A stretch of DNA of 64,000 nucleotides from Micromonospora ferruginea (lineage in GTDB: Bacteria; Actinomycetota; Actinomycetes; Mycobacteriales; Micromonosporaceae), in contig NZ_CP059322.2 in NCBI RefSeq assembly GCF_013694245.2, forward strand, positions 4,037,001-4,101,000, written 5' to 3'. A model generated the notes under the pieces. The model was not told the origin of the DNA, searched no databases, and was given only the letters and a program-made list of their open reading frames with translations. Of this stretch, positions 7,856 through 19,206 are shown one piece after another (the first letter of the stretch is position 1; every line of letters begins with the position of its first letter). A program made the position numbers and the translations under genes.

Positions 7856-8873
7856 CTTTCACCGCCTCCAGGGCGGCGATGGCGACGCCCCGGGCGCCGG
7901 CCATGTCGCGGTCGGGCACCAGGGCGAACGTCGCCACGGCGCGCTGCTCGTCGCGGAGCACGGTGTGCGCGGCCACCGTGGCGAGGAACCAGTCCCGGAA
8001 CTCCGGCGCGGCCTCCACCACGCCGCCGCCGACGAAGTACGCGTGCGGATCGGTGAAGTTGGCCGCGATGGTGAACAGCCGCCCCAACGCCCGGGCCTGC
8101 TGGCCGAACACCTGACGGGCCAGCGGGTCACCCCGCTCGCCGTGGTCGCGGAGCAGCTTCGCGGCCCGGGCCGGCTCCTCCGCCGCCAGCGGGTGCTCCG
8201 GATGCCGGGCCAGCCAGAACGGCAGCAGGTTGCGCCGGATCGCGGTGAGCGAGGCGACGCTCTCCGCGTCCCCGGCGAAGCCGCAGGCGCAGACCGGCAC
8301 CGGCTGGCCCGGCTCCAGCAGCCCGTCCAGCGGGATGTGCACGTGCCCGAACTCGCCGGCCATGCCGGCCGCGCCACCGACCACCCGACCGCTCTCCACC
8401 ACGCCCCCGCCCAGGCCGGTGCCGACGATCGCGGACACCGACGAGCGGGCCGCCGCGTCCGCGCCGAAGTGCACGTGGTGGGCGTAGAGGGCGGCGGCGT
8501 TGCCGTCGTTGGCGTACACCACCGGCAGGCCGAGCCGTCGCTCCAGCGCGCTCCGCACGTCGAAGCCGCGCCACGCCGGCTGGGCGAAGTTGGTCGAGCC
8601 GCGCGAGGAGATCACCCCGGTGGCGCTGGCCGGGCCGGGCGTGTCCAGCCCGACCGCGCGCACCAGCTCGCGGGGCACCCGGGTGTGCGCCAGCACGCCG
8701 TCCAGGGCGCGCGCGAGCGCCTCGATCGCCGCCTCCGGCCCGGCGCCGACCTCGCTGGGGATCTCCAGCAGCCCGTCCACCAGGAAACGGCCGTCGACGG
8801 TCAGCACGGTGGCGTTGTTGCTCGTGCCGCCGTTGTCCAACCCCACCACCACCGGCACCCCTGCGCCGCCCAC
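7839..8873 (-). CDS. ROK family sugar kinase
   Basis: A 344-residue ROK protein, probably phosphorylating a hexose with ATP in the cytoplasm; there is no helix-turn-helix, so it is a kinase and not an Xyl/Nag-type repressor. The phosphate-binding motif is LDNGGTSNNATVL at the N-terminus, the catalytic region is YANDGNAAAL, and the glycine-rich loop is GTGLGGGVV. The sugar-binding GEFGHVHIPLDG motif is present. The zinc motif is altered: CACGFAGDAE has two cysteines but Asp where the third normally lies. The C-terminus GGAPA and the TAA stop are encoded by palindrome copy 1. GTG 8873 is the longest start; GTG 8858 is an alternative. Confidence 0.85.
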   Translation of the reverse strand: MGGAGVPVVVGLDNGGTSNNATVLTVDGRFLVDGLLEIPSEVGAGPEAAIEALARALDGVLAHTRVPRELVRAVGLDTPGPASATGVISSRGSTNFAQPAWRGFDVRSALERRLGLPVVYANDGNAAALYAHHVHFGADAAARSSVSAIVGTGLGGGVVESGRVVGGAAGMAGEFGHVHIPLDGLLEPGQPVPVCACGFAGDAESVASLTAIRRNLLPFWLARHPEHPLAAEEPARAAKLLRDHGERGDPLARQVFGQQARALGRLFTIAANFTDPHAYFVGGGVVEAAPEFRDWFLATVAAHTVLRDEQRAVATFALVPDRDMAGARGVAIAALEAVKGGAPA

Positions 8874-8942
8874 CGCGCCACCGCCTCCCCGTCGAGCCTG
8901 ACCTGAGGTTAGTTCTCGGCGGTCGCCCCCGCCACGGCGACG

Positions 8943-9734
8943 TCAGCCGGGCCGGCGGCCGGTCACGGCGGTGGCCTCCCACTCCTCGTCGCGGACCACG
9001 GTCGGGTCGAGGCCGGCAGCGGTGAACGCCGCGCACAGCGCCGGGGCCTGCTCGGCGCTCACCTCGACCGCGAGGTGCCCGCCCGGGGCCAGCCACTCGG
9101 CCGCGCCGGCGGCGACCCGGCGCAGCACCGCCAGCCCGTCCGCGCCGCCGTCCAGCGCCACCGGCGCCTCGTGCAACCGCGCCTCGCCCGGAAGCGTCGC
9201 CACCGCCTCGCTCGGCACGTACGGCGCGTTCGCCACCACCAGGTCCAGCCGGCCGCGCCAGCGGGCCGGCACCGGGTCGAACAGGTCGCCCTGGTAGACC
9301 GGCACGCCCAGCGGGTCGAGATTGCGCCGGGCGCAGGCCACCGCCACCGGGTCGATGTCGGCGGCGGCCAACCAGCGCGGCGCCGCCCGCTCGTGCAGCA
9401 CCAGCGCGGCGGCGCCGGAGCCGCAGCACAGGTCGAGCACCGCCGGGGCCGGCCCGGCGACCGCCACGGCGGCGTCGACCAGCAGCGCGGTGCGCCCCCG
9501 GGGCACGAAGACGCCGGGGTGGACGACGACCCGTCGCCCGCAGAACTCGGCCCAGCCGAGCAGGTGCTCCAGCGGGAGGCCGGCGACGCGACGGTCGGCC
9601 AGCCGGGTCAGCGCCCGCGCCGAGTCGGCAGCGGCGATCAGCAGGTCCGCCTCGTCCTCGGCGAAGACACAGCCGGCGGCGCGCAGCCGGCGGACGAGGG
9701 CGGAACGGTCGGGAGTGAAGACGGTGGGTGCCAT
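8943..9734 (-). CDS. PrmC/HemK-like N5-glutamine methyltransferase
   Basis: A 263-residue SAM-dependent methyltransferase. The SAM loop is VLDLCCGSGAAAL and the acidic loop AADIDPVAVACARRN. The substrate-binding motif is NAPY in place of the NPPY that defines PrmC and N6-adenine or glutamine methyltransferases, a change seen in some actinobacterial paralogues. Release-factor glutamine methylation is therefore possible but not assured, and prmC proper normally lies beside prfA, which is not here. ATG 9734 is the start. The 172 bases to the next gene (9735-9906) show no feature. It lies in the accessory pocket between ddl and gpsA. Confidence 0.78.
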   Translation of the reverse strand: MAPTVFTPDRSALVRRLRAAGCVFAEDEADLLIAAADSARALTRLADRRVAGLPLEHLLGWAEFCGRRVVVHPGVFVPRGRTALLVDAAVAVAGPAPAVLDLCCGSGAAALVLHERAAPRWLAAADIDPVAVACARRNLDPLGVPVYQGDLFDPVPARWRGRLDLVVANAPYVPSEAVATLPGEARLHEAPVALDGGADGLAVLRRVAAGAAEWLAPGGHLAVEVSAEQAPALCAAFTAAGLDPTVVRDEEWEATAVTGRRPG

Positions 9735-9906
9735 GGCAAGCCTTTCGGGGAACGCTCGTCGGCGCCCCCGGCGTCGCCTCAGCCCCGGGGCGACACGGAC
9801 TCGGAGGGAGCGCCGGTCCTCTGCTGGTGGATCGGACTCACCTCCTCGGGTCGGGGCCGCACGGGCCGTGGCTGCCCGTCACGATAGCCCAGCGCCCGGC
9901 CGGCCG

Positions 9907-11025
9907 TCAGCCCGCCGACGCGTCCAGCGCCGCGGCCACGTCGGCCAGCAGGTCGGCGGCGTCCTCGATGCCGCACGAGAGCCGGACGAAGCCGGGTGCG
10001 GTGTCGTCGCCCCACTGGGCCCGCCGGTCCGCCGTGGTGTGCAGGCCGCCGAACGAGGTGGCGGCGGCCACCAGGCGGGACGCGTCGAGGAACCGGGCCA
10101 CCCGGTCGGCGTCGCCCAGGTCGAAGGAGAGCACGCCGGGGATCCGGCGCATCTGCGCCGACGCCACCGGGTACGCCGGGTCCGCCGGCCGCCCGGGCCA
10201 GCGCAGGCCCGCGACGTCGGGCCGGCCGGCGAGCAGCCCGGCCAGCGCCTCGGCGTTGGCGCTCTGCCGGGCCAGCCGCAGGTCGACCGTGGCCAGCGAG
10301 CGGTGCGCCAGCCAGCAGTCGAACGCGCCCGGTATCCCGCCGGTGGTGGTCCGCCAGCCGGTCACCGCGTCGCGCAGCGCGTCGTCGCGCGTCGCCACGT
10401 AGCCGAGCAGCAGGTCCGAGTGGCCGGTCAGCGCCTTGGTGCCGGAGGCCACCACCACGTCCGCGCCGAGGTCCAGCGGGCGCTGCCCGAGCGGCGTCGC
10501 GGTGGTGTTGTCCACCGCCAGCAGCGCACCGGCGGCGTGCGCCGCCCCGGCCAGCGCCGACACGTCGGCGACGTCGAGGCCGGGGTTCGCCGGCGTCTCC
10601 AGCAGCACCAGCCGCACGCCCTCGAACGACGGGTACGGCCCGGCGGTCGGCACGAGGCCGGTGCGGACCCCGATCCGCTCCAGCGTGTCGGTGGCGAAGG
10701 CGCGCACCGGGAAGTAGCCGTCGGCGGGCAGCAGCACGGTGTCGCCGGGTCGCAGCACGGTCAGCAGCAGGCCGGTGATGGCCGCCTGGCCGGTGGCGAA
10801 GACCCGGCAGTCGCCGCCCTCCAGCTCGCCGATCGCCGCCTCCAGGAGCCGGCGGGTGGGGTTGTCCGGTCGCCCGTAGCCGTCCGGCGCCGCCGCCGGC
10901 CCGCGCCACGGGTCGAGGTGGTACGGCGCGGCGAAGACCGGGCCGGGCAGGAACGGCTGCCCGGGTACGGCGTCCGGCAGCCCGGCACGCACGCTGCGGG
11001 TGCCGTCCCCCCAGTCACCGCTCAC
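9907..11025 (-). CDS. Cystathionine gamma-synthase/lyase-type PLP enzyme
   Basis: A 372-residue PLP enzyme of the Cys/Met metabolism (trans-sulfuration) family, fold type I. The active-site lysine lies in [16 protein letters not shown], and [20 protein letters not shown] and the C-terminal [13 protein letters not shown] are family hallmarks. The reaction (gamma-synthase, gamma-lyase or methionine gamma-lyase) cannot be fixed; database entries usually say cystathionine gamma-lyase. GTG 11025 overlaps the gpsA stop by four bases (GTGA), so it is translationally coupled as the third gene of a plsC-gpsA-PLP operon. Confidence 0.85.
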   Translation of the reverse strand: MSGDWGDGTRSVRAGLPDAVPGQPFLPGPVFAAPYHLDPWRGPAAAPDGYGRPDNPTRRLLEAAIGELEGGDCRVFATGQAAITGLLLTVLRPGDTVLLPADGYFPVRAFATDTLERIGVRTGLVPTAGPYPSFEGVRLVLLETPANPGLDVADVSALAGAAHAAGALLAVDNTTATPLGQRPLDLGADVVVASGTKALTGHSDLLLGYVATRDDALRDAVTGWRTTTGGIPGAFDCWLAHRSLATVDLRLARQSANAEALAGLLAGRPDVAGLRWPGRPADPAYPVASAQMRRIPGVLSFDLGDADRVARFLDASRLVAAATSFGGLHTTADRRAQWGDDTAPGFVRLSCGIEDAADLLADVAAALDASAG

Positions 11026-12029
11026 TCGTACGACTCCGGCTTGGCGGTGCGGCTCATCAACGCGTCCACGGCCAGCCGGGGGTCCATCCCCTCGTGGCAG
11101 ATCCGTTCGATCTGCTCGGTGATCGGCATCTCCACCCCGTGCGCCCGGGCCAGGTCCCGGATGGCCAGGCAGCTCTTCACGCCCTCGGCGGTCTGCCGGG
11201 TGGCCGCCTGGGCCTGCTCCAGCGTCTCCCCCCGGCCCAGGTGCTCGCCGAAGGTGCGGTTGCGGGCCAGCGGCGAGGAGCACGAGGCGACCAGGTCGCC
11301 CATGCCGGCCAGCCCGGCGAAGGTGATCGGGTCGGCGCCGAGCGCCACGCCCAGGCGGGCGGTCTCGGCCAGGCCACGGGTCATCAGCATGGCCCGGGTG
11401 TTGTCGCCGAAGCCCATCGCGGTGGCGATGCCGTAGGACAACGCGATCACGTTCTTGACCGCCCCGCCCAGCTCGCAGCCGATCACGTCGTCGTTGGTGT
11501 ACGGGCGGAAGTAGGGCGTCCGGATCGACGCCTGCACCAGCGCGGTACGCCGGCTGTCGGTGCCGGCGACCACGGTCGCGGCCGGCTGCTCGGCGGCGAT
11601 CTCCGGGGCCAGGTTGGGCCCGGAGACGACGACCACCCGGTCGGCCGGCACCCCGGCGGTCTCCATGATCACCTGGCTCATCCGCTTGGTGGTGCCCAGC
11701 TCGATGCCCTTCATCAGGGACACCAGCGTGGCGTCGGGGGCCAGGTACGGGGTCCACTCGGCGAGGTTGCCGCGCAACGTCTGCGACGGCACCGAGAGCA
11801 CCACCACCTCGGCGCCCTCGATCGCCTCGGCGGCGTCGCCGGTGGCGGTGACCCGCTCGGGCAGGCGCACGTCCGGCAGGTACTCCGGGTTGTGCCGCCC
11901 GTCGCGGATCGCCTCGGCCACCGCACGCCGGCGGGCCAGCACGGTCACGTCCCGGCCGGCGTCGGCGAGGATCTTGGCGAACGCGGTGCCCCACGAGCCC
12001 GCGCCCAGCACCGCCACGTGCCCGCTCAT
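11022..12029 (-). CDS. gpsA: NAD(P)H-dependent glycerol-3-phosphate dehydrogenase
   Basis: Reduces dihydroxyacetone phosphate to sn-glycerol-3-phosphate for phospholipid synthesis. The 335-residue protein has the nucleotide-binding [11 protein letters not shown] at the N-terminus, [20 protein letters not shown], the catalytic lysine in [12 protein letters not shown], and [16 protein letters not shown] 12029 overlaps the plsC stop by four bases (ATGA) and the gene overlaps the downstream PLP gene by GTGA. Pairing with plsC, which uses its product, makes metabolic sense. Length and motifs are complete. Confidence 0.97.
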   Translation of the reverse strand: MSGHVAVLGAGSWGTAFAKILADAGRDVTVLARRRAVAEAIRDGRHNPEYLPDVRLPERVTATGDAAEAIEGAEVVVLSVPSQTLRGNLAEWTPYLAPDATLVSLMKGIELGTTKRMSQVIMETAGVPADRVVVVSGPNLAPEIAAEQPAATVVAGTDSRRTALVQASIRTPYFRPYTNDDVIGCELGGAVKNVIALSYGIATAMGFGDNTRAMLMTRGLAETARLGVALGADPITFAGLAGMGDLVASCSSPLARNRTFGEHLGRGETLEQAQAATRQTAEGVKSCLAIRDLARAHGVEMPITEQIERICHEGMDPRLAVDALMSRTAKPESYE

Positions 12030-12751
12030 TCGGTGACCTCCGGGGTGCCGGTGCGGGCCGGCCGCTGCCAGAGCGGCGGTGGCGTGCCGCCGCGGATCTC
12101 CGCGACCAGGTCCCGGATCCGCAGCATGATGGTGTCCGTCATCTCCTCCAGGATCGCCCGGGTCGGCGTGGCGCCGGCCCACCGGCCCAGGTCGACCGGC
12201 GGCCCGGCGACCACCGTCACCGGGGTACGCGGACGCAGCCCGATCCGGGCGGTCCGCGGGTCGAACATCCGCTCCGGGCCGATCATCGCGACCGGGATCA
12301 CCGGGGCGCCGGTGGCCAGCGCCAGCCGGGCCGCGCCGGTCTTGCCCTTCATCGGCCACAGCTCCGGCTCGCGGGTGGTGGTGCCCTCCGGGTAGATCAC
12401 CACCGCGCCGCCCCCGTCCAGTGCGCCGATCAGCTTGTCCAGCGACTTGACCGCTTCGACGCTGCCCCGCTCGACCGGGATCTGCTTGCACCGGTGCAGG
12501 ATCCAGCCGATCACCGGCACCCGGAACACGCTGGCCTTGCCGAGGAACTGCGGCCAGCGGCCGGCGTCGTAGATGAAGTGCGCGGAGACCAGCGGGTCCG
12601 CGTGCGAGATGTGGTTGGGCACGATGATGATCCCGCCGTCGCGCCGCAGGTGCTCCATGCCCCGCCAGGTGCGCCGGGTCCAGACGGTCAACACCGGCTT
12701 CACCAGCACCACGGCGAACCGTTGCCAGAATCCCAGCCTCCGCGGTGCCAC
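12026..12751 (-). CDS. plsC: 1-acyl-sn-glycerol-3-phosphate acyltransferase
   Basis: A 241-residue LPLAT-family membrane acyltransferase of phosphatidic acid synthesis. The catalytic NHxxxxD motif is NHISHAD (about residues 46-52), followed by [15 protein letters not shown] and the substrate-binding [12 protein letters not shown] hydrophobic N-terminal segment ([17 protein letters not shown]) anchors it at the inner face of the membrane. GTG 12751 has a GAGGAGG site upstream. It heads the plsC-gpsA-PLP enzyme operon, divergent from cofC 105 bases away. Confidence 0.92.
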   Translation of the reverse strand: MAPRRLGFWQRFAVVLVKPVLTVWTRRTWRGMEHLRRDGGIIIVPNHISHADPLVSAHFIYDAGRWPQFLGKASVFRVPVIGWILHRCKQIPVERGSVEAVKSLDKLIGALDGGGAVVIYPEGTTTREPELWPMKGKTGAARLALATGAPVIPVAMIGPERMFDPRTARIGLRPRTPVTVVAGPPVDLGRWAGATPTRAILEEMTDTIMLRIRDLVAEIRGGTPPPLWQRPARTGTPEVTE

Positions 12752-12856
12752 CCTGCCTCCTCGTTCCGCCCCACGCGCCCCGGGGAAGAATCATGCCTGC
12801 TCGCCCCCGGTCCGGCCAGTGAGGGTACCGCCGCGGTCGCTGGCAGGATGGTCGGC

Positions 12857-13693
12857 GTGCCTGAGCCGAGCTGGACCGTGGTGATGCCGGTGAAGCGCCT
12901 CGGGGTGGCGAAGAGCCGCCTGCGCGGCGCGCTCACCGGCGTACCCCACGAGGAGCTGGCGCTGGCCCTGGCGGCCGACACGGTCCGCGCGGCGCTGTCC
13001 TGCCCGGCGGTGGGCCGGCTGCTGGTGGTCACCGACGACCCCCGGGTGAGCGCGACCGTGACCGCGGCGGGCGCCGGGGTGGCCGCCGACCCGGGCGCCG
13101 GGCTCAACGCGGCCTTCCGGCACGGCGCGGCGGCGGCCGGGCCGCGCGCCGCGGTGGCCGGCGTCACCGCGGACCTGCCCGCGCTGCGCCCGGCCGAGCT
13201 GGCCGCGGCGCTGCGCGCGGCCGAGGGGGTACGCGGGTTCGTCTCCGACGCCCCCGGCGCCGGCACGGTGCTGCTCGCCGCGCCCGCCGGGGTGCCGCTG
13301 GCGCCCCGCTTCGGGCCCGGCTCGGCCGGCGCGCACGCGGCGAGCGGCGCGCTGCCGCTGGCCGGCGACTGGCCCAGCCTACGGCGGGACGTGGACACCG
13401 GTGACGACCTGGCCGCCGCCGCCCGGCTGGGGGTGGGCCCGCGCACCGGTGCGCTGCTGGCCGCGGCCGGCGTCCCGCTCCGGTACGGTGCTGGCATGCA
13501 GGGCACGGTGGCGACCTACGACGCGTCGACCCGCAGCGGAATGCTGCTGCTCGACGACGGCACCGAGCTGGCGTTCCCGGCCCGCGCGTTCGACGCGTCC
13601 GGGCTGCGGCTGCTGCGCCTCGGGCAGCGGGTGCGCGTCGAGCGGGACGCCGCCGGCGAGGTCGTTCGGGTGACCTTGCCGACGATGGCCTGA
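12857..13693 (+). CDS. cofC: 2-phospho-L-lactate/PEP guanylyltransferase fused to a small OB-like domain
   Basis: The N-terminal ~213 residues are CofC/FbiD, which activates 2-phospholactate or phosphoenolpyruvate with GTP in coenzyme F420 synthesis. Motifs: [49 protein letters not shown]. The same frame continues without a stop into a 65-residue segment beginning at an internal Met (13497), [21 protein letters not shown], which resembles cold-shock/OB-fold proteins. There is no clear Shine-Dalgarno before that Met, so a true fusion is possible, but an internal start producing a separate small protein cannot be excluded. GTG 12857 is chosen because AGGA lies at the right distance. The gene is divergent from plsC. 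Confidence 0.85.
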   Translation: MPEPSWTVVMPVKRLGVAKSRLRGALTGVPHEELALALAADTVRAALSCPAVGRLLVVTDDPRVSATVTAAGAGVAADPGAGLNAAFRHGAAAAGPRAAVAGVTADLPALRPAELAAALRAAEGVRGFVSDAPGAGTVLLAAPAGVPLAPRFGPGSAGAHAASGALPLAGDWPSLRRDVDTGDDLAAAARLGVGPRTGALLAAAGVPLRYGAGMQGTVATYDASTRSGMLLLDDGTELAFPARAFDASGLRLLRLGQRVRVERDAAGEVVRVTLPTMA

Positions 13694-13707
13694 GCAACCT
13701 GGCCGGA

Positions 13708-13729
13708 GTTCATTTTCCGTTCACCCTCG
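13708..13729 (+). promoter_or_regulatory. PHO box upstream of ppk
   Basis: Two 11-base direct-repeat units lie back to back: GTTCATTTTCC (13708-13718) and GTTCACCCTCG (13719-13729). This matches the PhoP operator of streptomycetes, tandem 11-bp units beginning GTTCACC. Its place just upstream of a polyphosphate kinase gene fits PhoR-PhoP control. It is only 15 bases from the annotated start, so either the transcript is very short-leadered or the true start is further in. Confidence 0.6.
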
Positions 13730-13744
13730 TCAGGGAATCATGGG

Positions 13745-16054
<2,310 letters not shown>

Positions 16055-16094
16055 GCGGGCCGTGACGCGCCGAGGGCGGGCATACGGTGATCCG

Positions 16095-16976
16095 GTGAGT
16101 GACGAGGAACCGGTACGGATCCGCGCGGCGGGCGGTGTCGTCTGGCGTCCGACCCCGGACGGTGTCGAGGTCTGCCTGGTGCACCGCCCCCGCTACGGCG
16201 ACTGGTCGCTGCCCAAGGGCAAGCTGGACGCCGGCGAGCACCCGCTGGTCGCCGCCGTCCGCGAGGTCGCCGAGGAGACCGACGTGCGCGCGGTGCCGCA
16301 GGTGCGCCTGCCCACGGTCCGCTACCGCAGTGAGGGCCGCGCCAAGGCGGTCGACTGGTGGTCGATGCGGGCCGTCGGCAGCGGCGGCTTCCAGCCCGGC
16401 ACCGAGGTGGACGAGGTGGCCTGGTTCCCGGTCGACGCGGCGGCCCGCCAGGTCAGCTACCCGCACGACGCCGAGGTGATCGGCGCGTTCGCGGCGCTGC
16501 CGCCGGTCACCGCGACGGTGCTGCTGGTGCGGCACGCGCACGCCGGTAGGCGGGGCACCTGGACCGGCCCGGACACCGCCCGCCCGCTGGACGCCGAGGG
16601 CCGGGCGCAGGCGCGGGCGCTGGTCCCGCTGGTGTCGCTGGCCCGCCCGACGCGCCTGCTCTCCGCGTCGGCCCGCCGGTGCGTGCAGACGTTGGACCCG
16701 GCGGCGGCCCGGCTGGACCTGCCGATCGAGGTCTGCGGCGACCTGGACGAGCCGAAGCCGGGCCAGCTCGCCGACGAGTGCGTGCTGGCCACCGCGGCCC
16801 GGCTGGCCGCGCTGGCCGCGGCCGGCGAGCCGGTCGCAGTGTGCAGCCAGGGCAAGGTGATCCCGGGCGCGCTGGAACGGCTCACCGGGGGCCCCGGCGA
16901 CTTCACCACCGCCAAGGGCGGCGGCTGGCTGCTCCCCTTCGCCGGCGACCACCTCCTCACCCCCGACCGGCTGTAA
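16095..16976 (+). CDS. NUDIX hydrolase fused to histidine phosphatase (MutT1-like)
   Basis: A 293-residue two-domain protein. Residues 1-140 are a NUDIX hydrolase with the box GKLDAGE...REVAEETDV (Asp where the consensus has Gly). Residues 145-290 are a histidine-phosphatase domain with the RH motif VLLVRHAHAG. The same architecture is seen in mycobacterial MutT1, which removes 8-oxo-GTP/dGTP and diadenosine polyphosphates. Starts at 16062 and 16095 are both GTG; 16095 is nearer the domain. It follows ppk closely and is probably in its operon. Its TAA stop is the first three bases of palindrome copy 2. Confidence 0.88.
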   Translation: MSDEEPVRIRAAGGVVWRPTPDGVEVCLVHRPRYGDWSLPKGKLDAGEHPLVAAVREVAEETDVRAVPQVRLPTVRYRSEGRAKAVDWWSMRAVGSGGFQPGTEVDEVAWFPVDAAARQVSYPHDAEVIGAFAALPPVTATVLLVRHAHAGRRGTWTGPDTARPLDAEGRAQARALVPLVSLARPTRLLSASARRCVQTLDPAAARLDLPIEVCGDLDEPKPGQLADECVLATAARLAALAAAGEPVAVCSQGKVIPGALERLTGGPGDFTTAKGGGWLLPFAGDHLLTPDRL

Positions 16977-17055
16977 GGCGGGGGCCCCGCTTAACGTTTT
17001 CGGTATAGGCGGGGGCCCCGCCTAACCGGCGCGTTAAGCGGGGCCCCCGCCTAAC
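16974..17055. repeat. TTAA-G/C palindrome element, copy 2 (three arms)
   Basis: Three G/C palindrome arms in tandem between convergent genes: the first begins with the NUDIX stop TAA (TAAGGCGGGGGCCCCGC), the second is TAGGCGGGGGCCCCGCCTAA (17005-17024), and the third TTAAGCGGGGCCCCCGCC. The TAG stop of the convergent nuclease-fold gene is the complement of CTA at 17051-17053 inside the third arm. A spacer CGTTTTCGGTA separates arms one and two. Likely a bidirectional terminator. Confidence 0.8.
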
Positions 17056-19072
17056 GCGCAGGCGGGTCGGGCAGGGCCACCGTGAGCCGCACCGGGAGGT
17101 GGTCGCTGGCCTCGGTGCGCGGGGCACGTACCTCGGCGGCGGTCAGGCCCGGCGAGACGAAGACGTGGTCGATCTGGGTGCGCGGGTCGTCGGCCGGGCT
17201 GGTCGGCAACGGCCGGGCCGAGGCCAGCGCGTCCACCAGGCCGACGCGGAGGAACTCGGCGAACGCCGGGTCGTCCGGCTCGGTGTTCAGGTCACCGCCG
17301 AGCACCAGCGGACGGCCGGCCGCGTACCCGGCGGCGAACGCGGCCACCTCGCGGGCCTGCTCGACCGGGTCCCGCCCCGGCGGCGGTTGCAGGTGGGTGG
17401 CGACCACGGCGAGGTCACGCCCGCCGAGGTCGAGCGTGACGCCGAGGGCCTGCGCGCCGGTCGGGGCGCCGTGCGCGGCCAGCGGCCGGGTCCGGCCGGA
17501 CCGCACCGGGAACCGGCTGAGCACTGCGTCGCCCCAGACCGGGTCCGCGGCGGGCGCGAAGACGTACGGCATCCGCAGCCGCCCGGCCAGCAGCGCCAAC
17601 GTGTCGTGCCCGCCGTTGAGCCACCAACCCCGGTCGACCTCGCTGAGCAGCACCACGTCCGCCCCGCGTACGGCCCGCGCCACCGCGTCGAGGTCCAGCC
17701 GGCCGTCCAGGCCGAAGCCCATCCGGATGTTGTACGCGGCCACCCGCACCGCCGCGGTCGTGGCGGTGGGCCGCGCGGCCGGCGCCGGCGGGCGATGGAG
17801 CCCGGGCGCGAACGCGGTCAGCGCCACCAACCCGAGCAGGCTCCACCGCCGGGCCGGCGCGCCCAGCGCCGGCGCGGACCAGGACGGCCCGGCCAACGCC
17901 ACCAGAACGACGAGGACGGCCGTGACGACCGGCACCCACCCGTTGGGGTACCCCAGGTCGTAGGCGGCGTAGTAGACGATCGTGGCCACCGCGAAGACCA
18001 CCATCCCAACCGCCGCCGCCCGGCCACGCCGGGCCGCCGCCCGGCCGCCCGCGTCGGCGCGGTCCGGTTCGCCCGCGTCGGCCAGGGCGAGGCAGCCGCC
18101 GAGGCCGGCGGCGGTGAGCAGGTACGCCGGCACGAGCTGCCCGGCGGCGAACAGCACCGCCCCGGCGAACAACGCGACCGGCCAGACCACCCGGGCCAGC
18201 CGGACCGGTGGCCGGTGCAGCGCGGCGGCCAGGAACAGCAGGACCGCGAGCGCGCCCAGCGGTGACGCGCCACCCGCCGGGCGGGACAGGCCGGGGAACC
18301 CGGACGCGTCGGCGCCGGAGGCGGCGGCCCACACCGCCGGCGCGAGCGCGATCTGGTTGGCCAGCAACAGCGCCGGCCCGCAGAGCAACCACGCCCGACG
18401 CCCGGCCACCGCCGGCGCCACCGGCTCCGATCCGGCCGACGCGACCACCCCGGCCGACACGGCCGCCCCGGCGGACCTGATGACGCCGGCCGATGCCGGG
18501 AGGGCCGCCGTCGTGCCGGGCGGTCCCGCCGGGGCCGCCGCCCACACTTTCCCGGGCCGTTGCGCCGCGACCGTGACGCTCGCGCTCAGGAACGCCGCGA
18601 CCAGCGCCGCGCTCAACGTCCAGCCGAGCGCGCCGCCGCGCCAGACGAGGTCCTCGGTGCCCAGCAGCGCGTGCCCGACCGCGCTGCCGGCCAGGCCGAG
18701 CGCCAGCCCGGGAACGGGTCGGTCGACCGACGCCGCGGTGGCCGCGAGCCAGACCAGGCCGGCGAGCAGCCCGGCACAGGCGAGCCAGAGCTGGACGACG
18801 CCACCGGGTCCGGCGGTCAACGCCAGCCGGACGGCGGCGAGCACGCCGGCCGCGACCAGGCCGACCGGGCGGGCGCCGAGCCGGCGTACCAGGGTGGGCG
18901 CGCCCAGCCCCAGCACGAACCAGCCGAGTGCGAACGCGCCGAGCAGCTCGGCGGGCGTCTCGGCGGCCCGGCCGAAGAGGGTGATGACCGACGGGAGCCA
19001 GACCCGCAACACGTCCAGCAGGACCGCGACGCCCAGGGCGAGCGTGAGGGTGGAGAGGTGACGGTGCCGCAC
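17051..19072 (-). CDS. Polytopic membrane protein with C-terminal endonuclease/exonuclease/phosphatase domain
   Basis: A 673-residue protein. The first ~430 residues hold roughly ten to twelve hydrophobic helices (for example LTLALGVAVLLDVLRVWL and VGLVAAGVLAAVRLAL) with an Ala/Ser-rich loop near residue 200. The C-terminal ~240 residues are an EEP (exonuclease-endonuclease-phosphatase) fold: VRVAAYNIRMGFGLDG, VLLSEVDRGWW, VVATHLQPPPGRDP, LVLGGDLNTEPDDP and a final SDHLPVRL, so the metal and catalytic Asn/Glu/Asp/His are all present. It may act on a phospholipid, sugar phosphate or nucleic acid outside the membrane. GTG 19072 follows AAGAGGC. Its TAG stop lies in palindrome copy 2. Confidence 0.75.
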   Translation of the reverse strand: MRHRHLSTLTLALGVAVLLDVLRVWLPSVITLFGRAAETPAELLGAFALGWFVLGLGAPTLVRRLGARPVGLVAAGVLAAVRLALTAGPGGVVQLWLACAGLLAGLVWLAATAASVDRPVPGLALGLAGSAVGHALLGTEDLVWRGGALGWTLSAALVAAFLSASVTVAAQRPGKVWAAAPAGPPGTTAALPASAGVIRSAGAAVSAGVVASAGSEPVAPAVAGRRAWLLCGPALLLANQIALAPAVWAAASGADASGFPGLSRPAGGASPLGALAVLLFLAAALHRPPVRLARVVWPVALFAGAVLFAAGQLVPAYLLTAAGLGGCLALADAGEPDRADAGGRAAARRGRAAAVGMVVFAVATIVYYAAYDLGYPNGWVPVVTAVLVVLVALAGPSWSAPALGAPARRWSLLGLVALTAFAPGLHRPPAPAARPTATTAAVRVAAYNIRMGFGLDGRLDLDAVARAVRGADVVLLSEVDRGWWLNGGHDTLALLAGRLRMPYVFAPAADPVWGDAVLSRFPVRSGRTRPLAAHGAPTGAQALGVTLDLGGRDLAVVATHLQPPPGRDPVEQAREVAAFAAGYAAGRPLVLGGDLNTEPDDPAFAEFLRVGLVDALASARPLPTSPADDPRTQIDHVFVSPGLTAAEVRAPRTEASDHLPVRLTVALPDPPAR

Positions 19073-19160
19073 GGGCGCCTCTTCTCGTGACCGACGGGGG
19101 TTTTCGGCACGGCGATTCTGCGCGGCGGCGCGGTGGGCGGTCAACGCGTACCCACGGACG

Positions 19161-19190
19161 AGGGCGCCCACCGCGAACGGTGGGCGCCCT
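19161..19190 (-). terminator. Terminator downstream of hup
   Basis: A perfect 13-bp stem (19161-19173 with 19178-19190) with a CGAA tetraloop lies just past the hup stop codon. Strong, but lacks a long U-tract. Confidence 0.7.
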
Positions 19191-19206
19191 CGGTGGGGCT
19201 GTCCGG

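Noticed and set aside
9322..11436. A 704-codon plus-strand frame opposite the methyltransferase, PLP enzyme and gpsA
   Set aside because: Shadow frame without recognisable domain; it crosses several confident genes.
16974..17055. The three tandem palindrome arms as a CRISPR array
   Set aside because: Arms are short, palindromic, with 10-12 base spacers; no cas genes and too few units.
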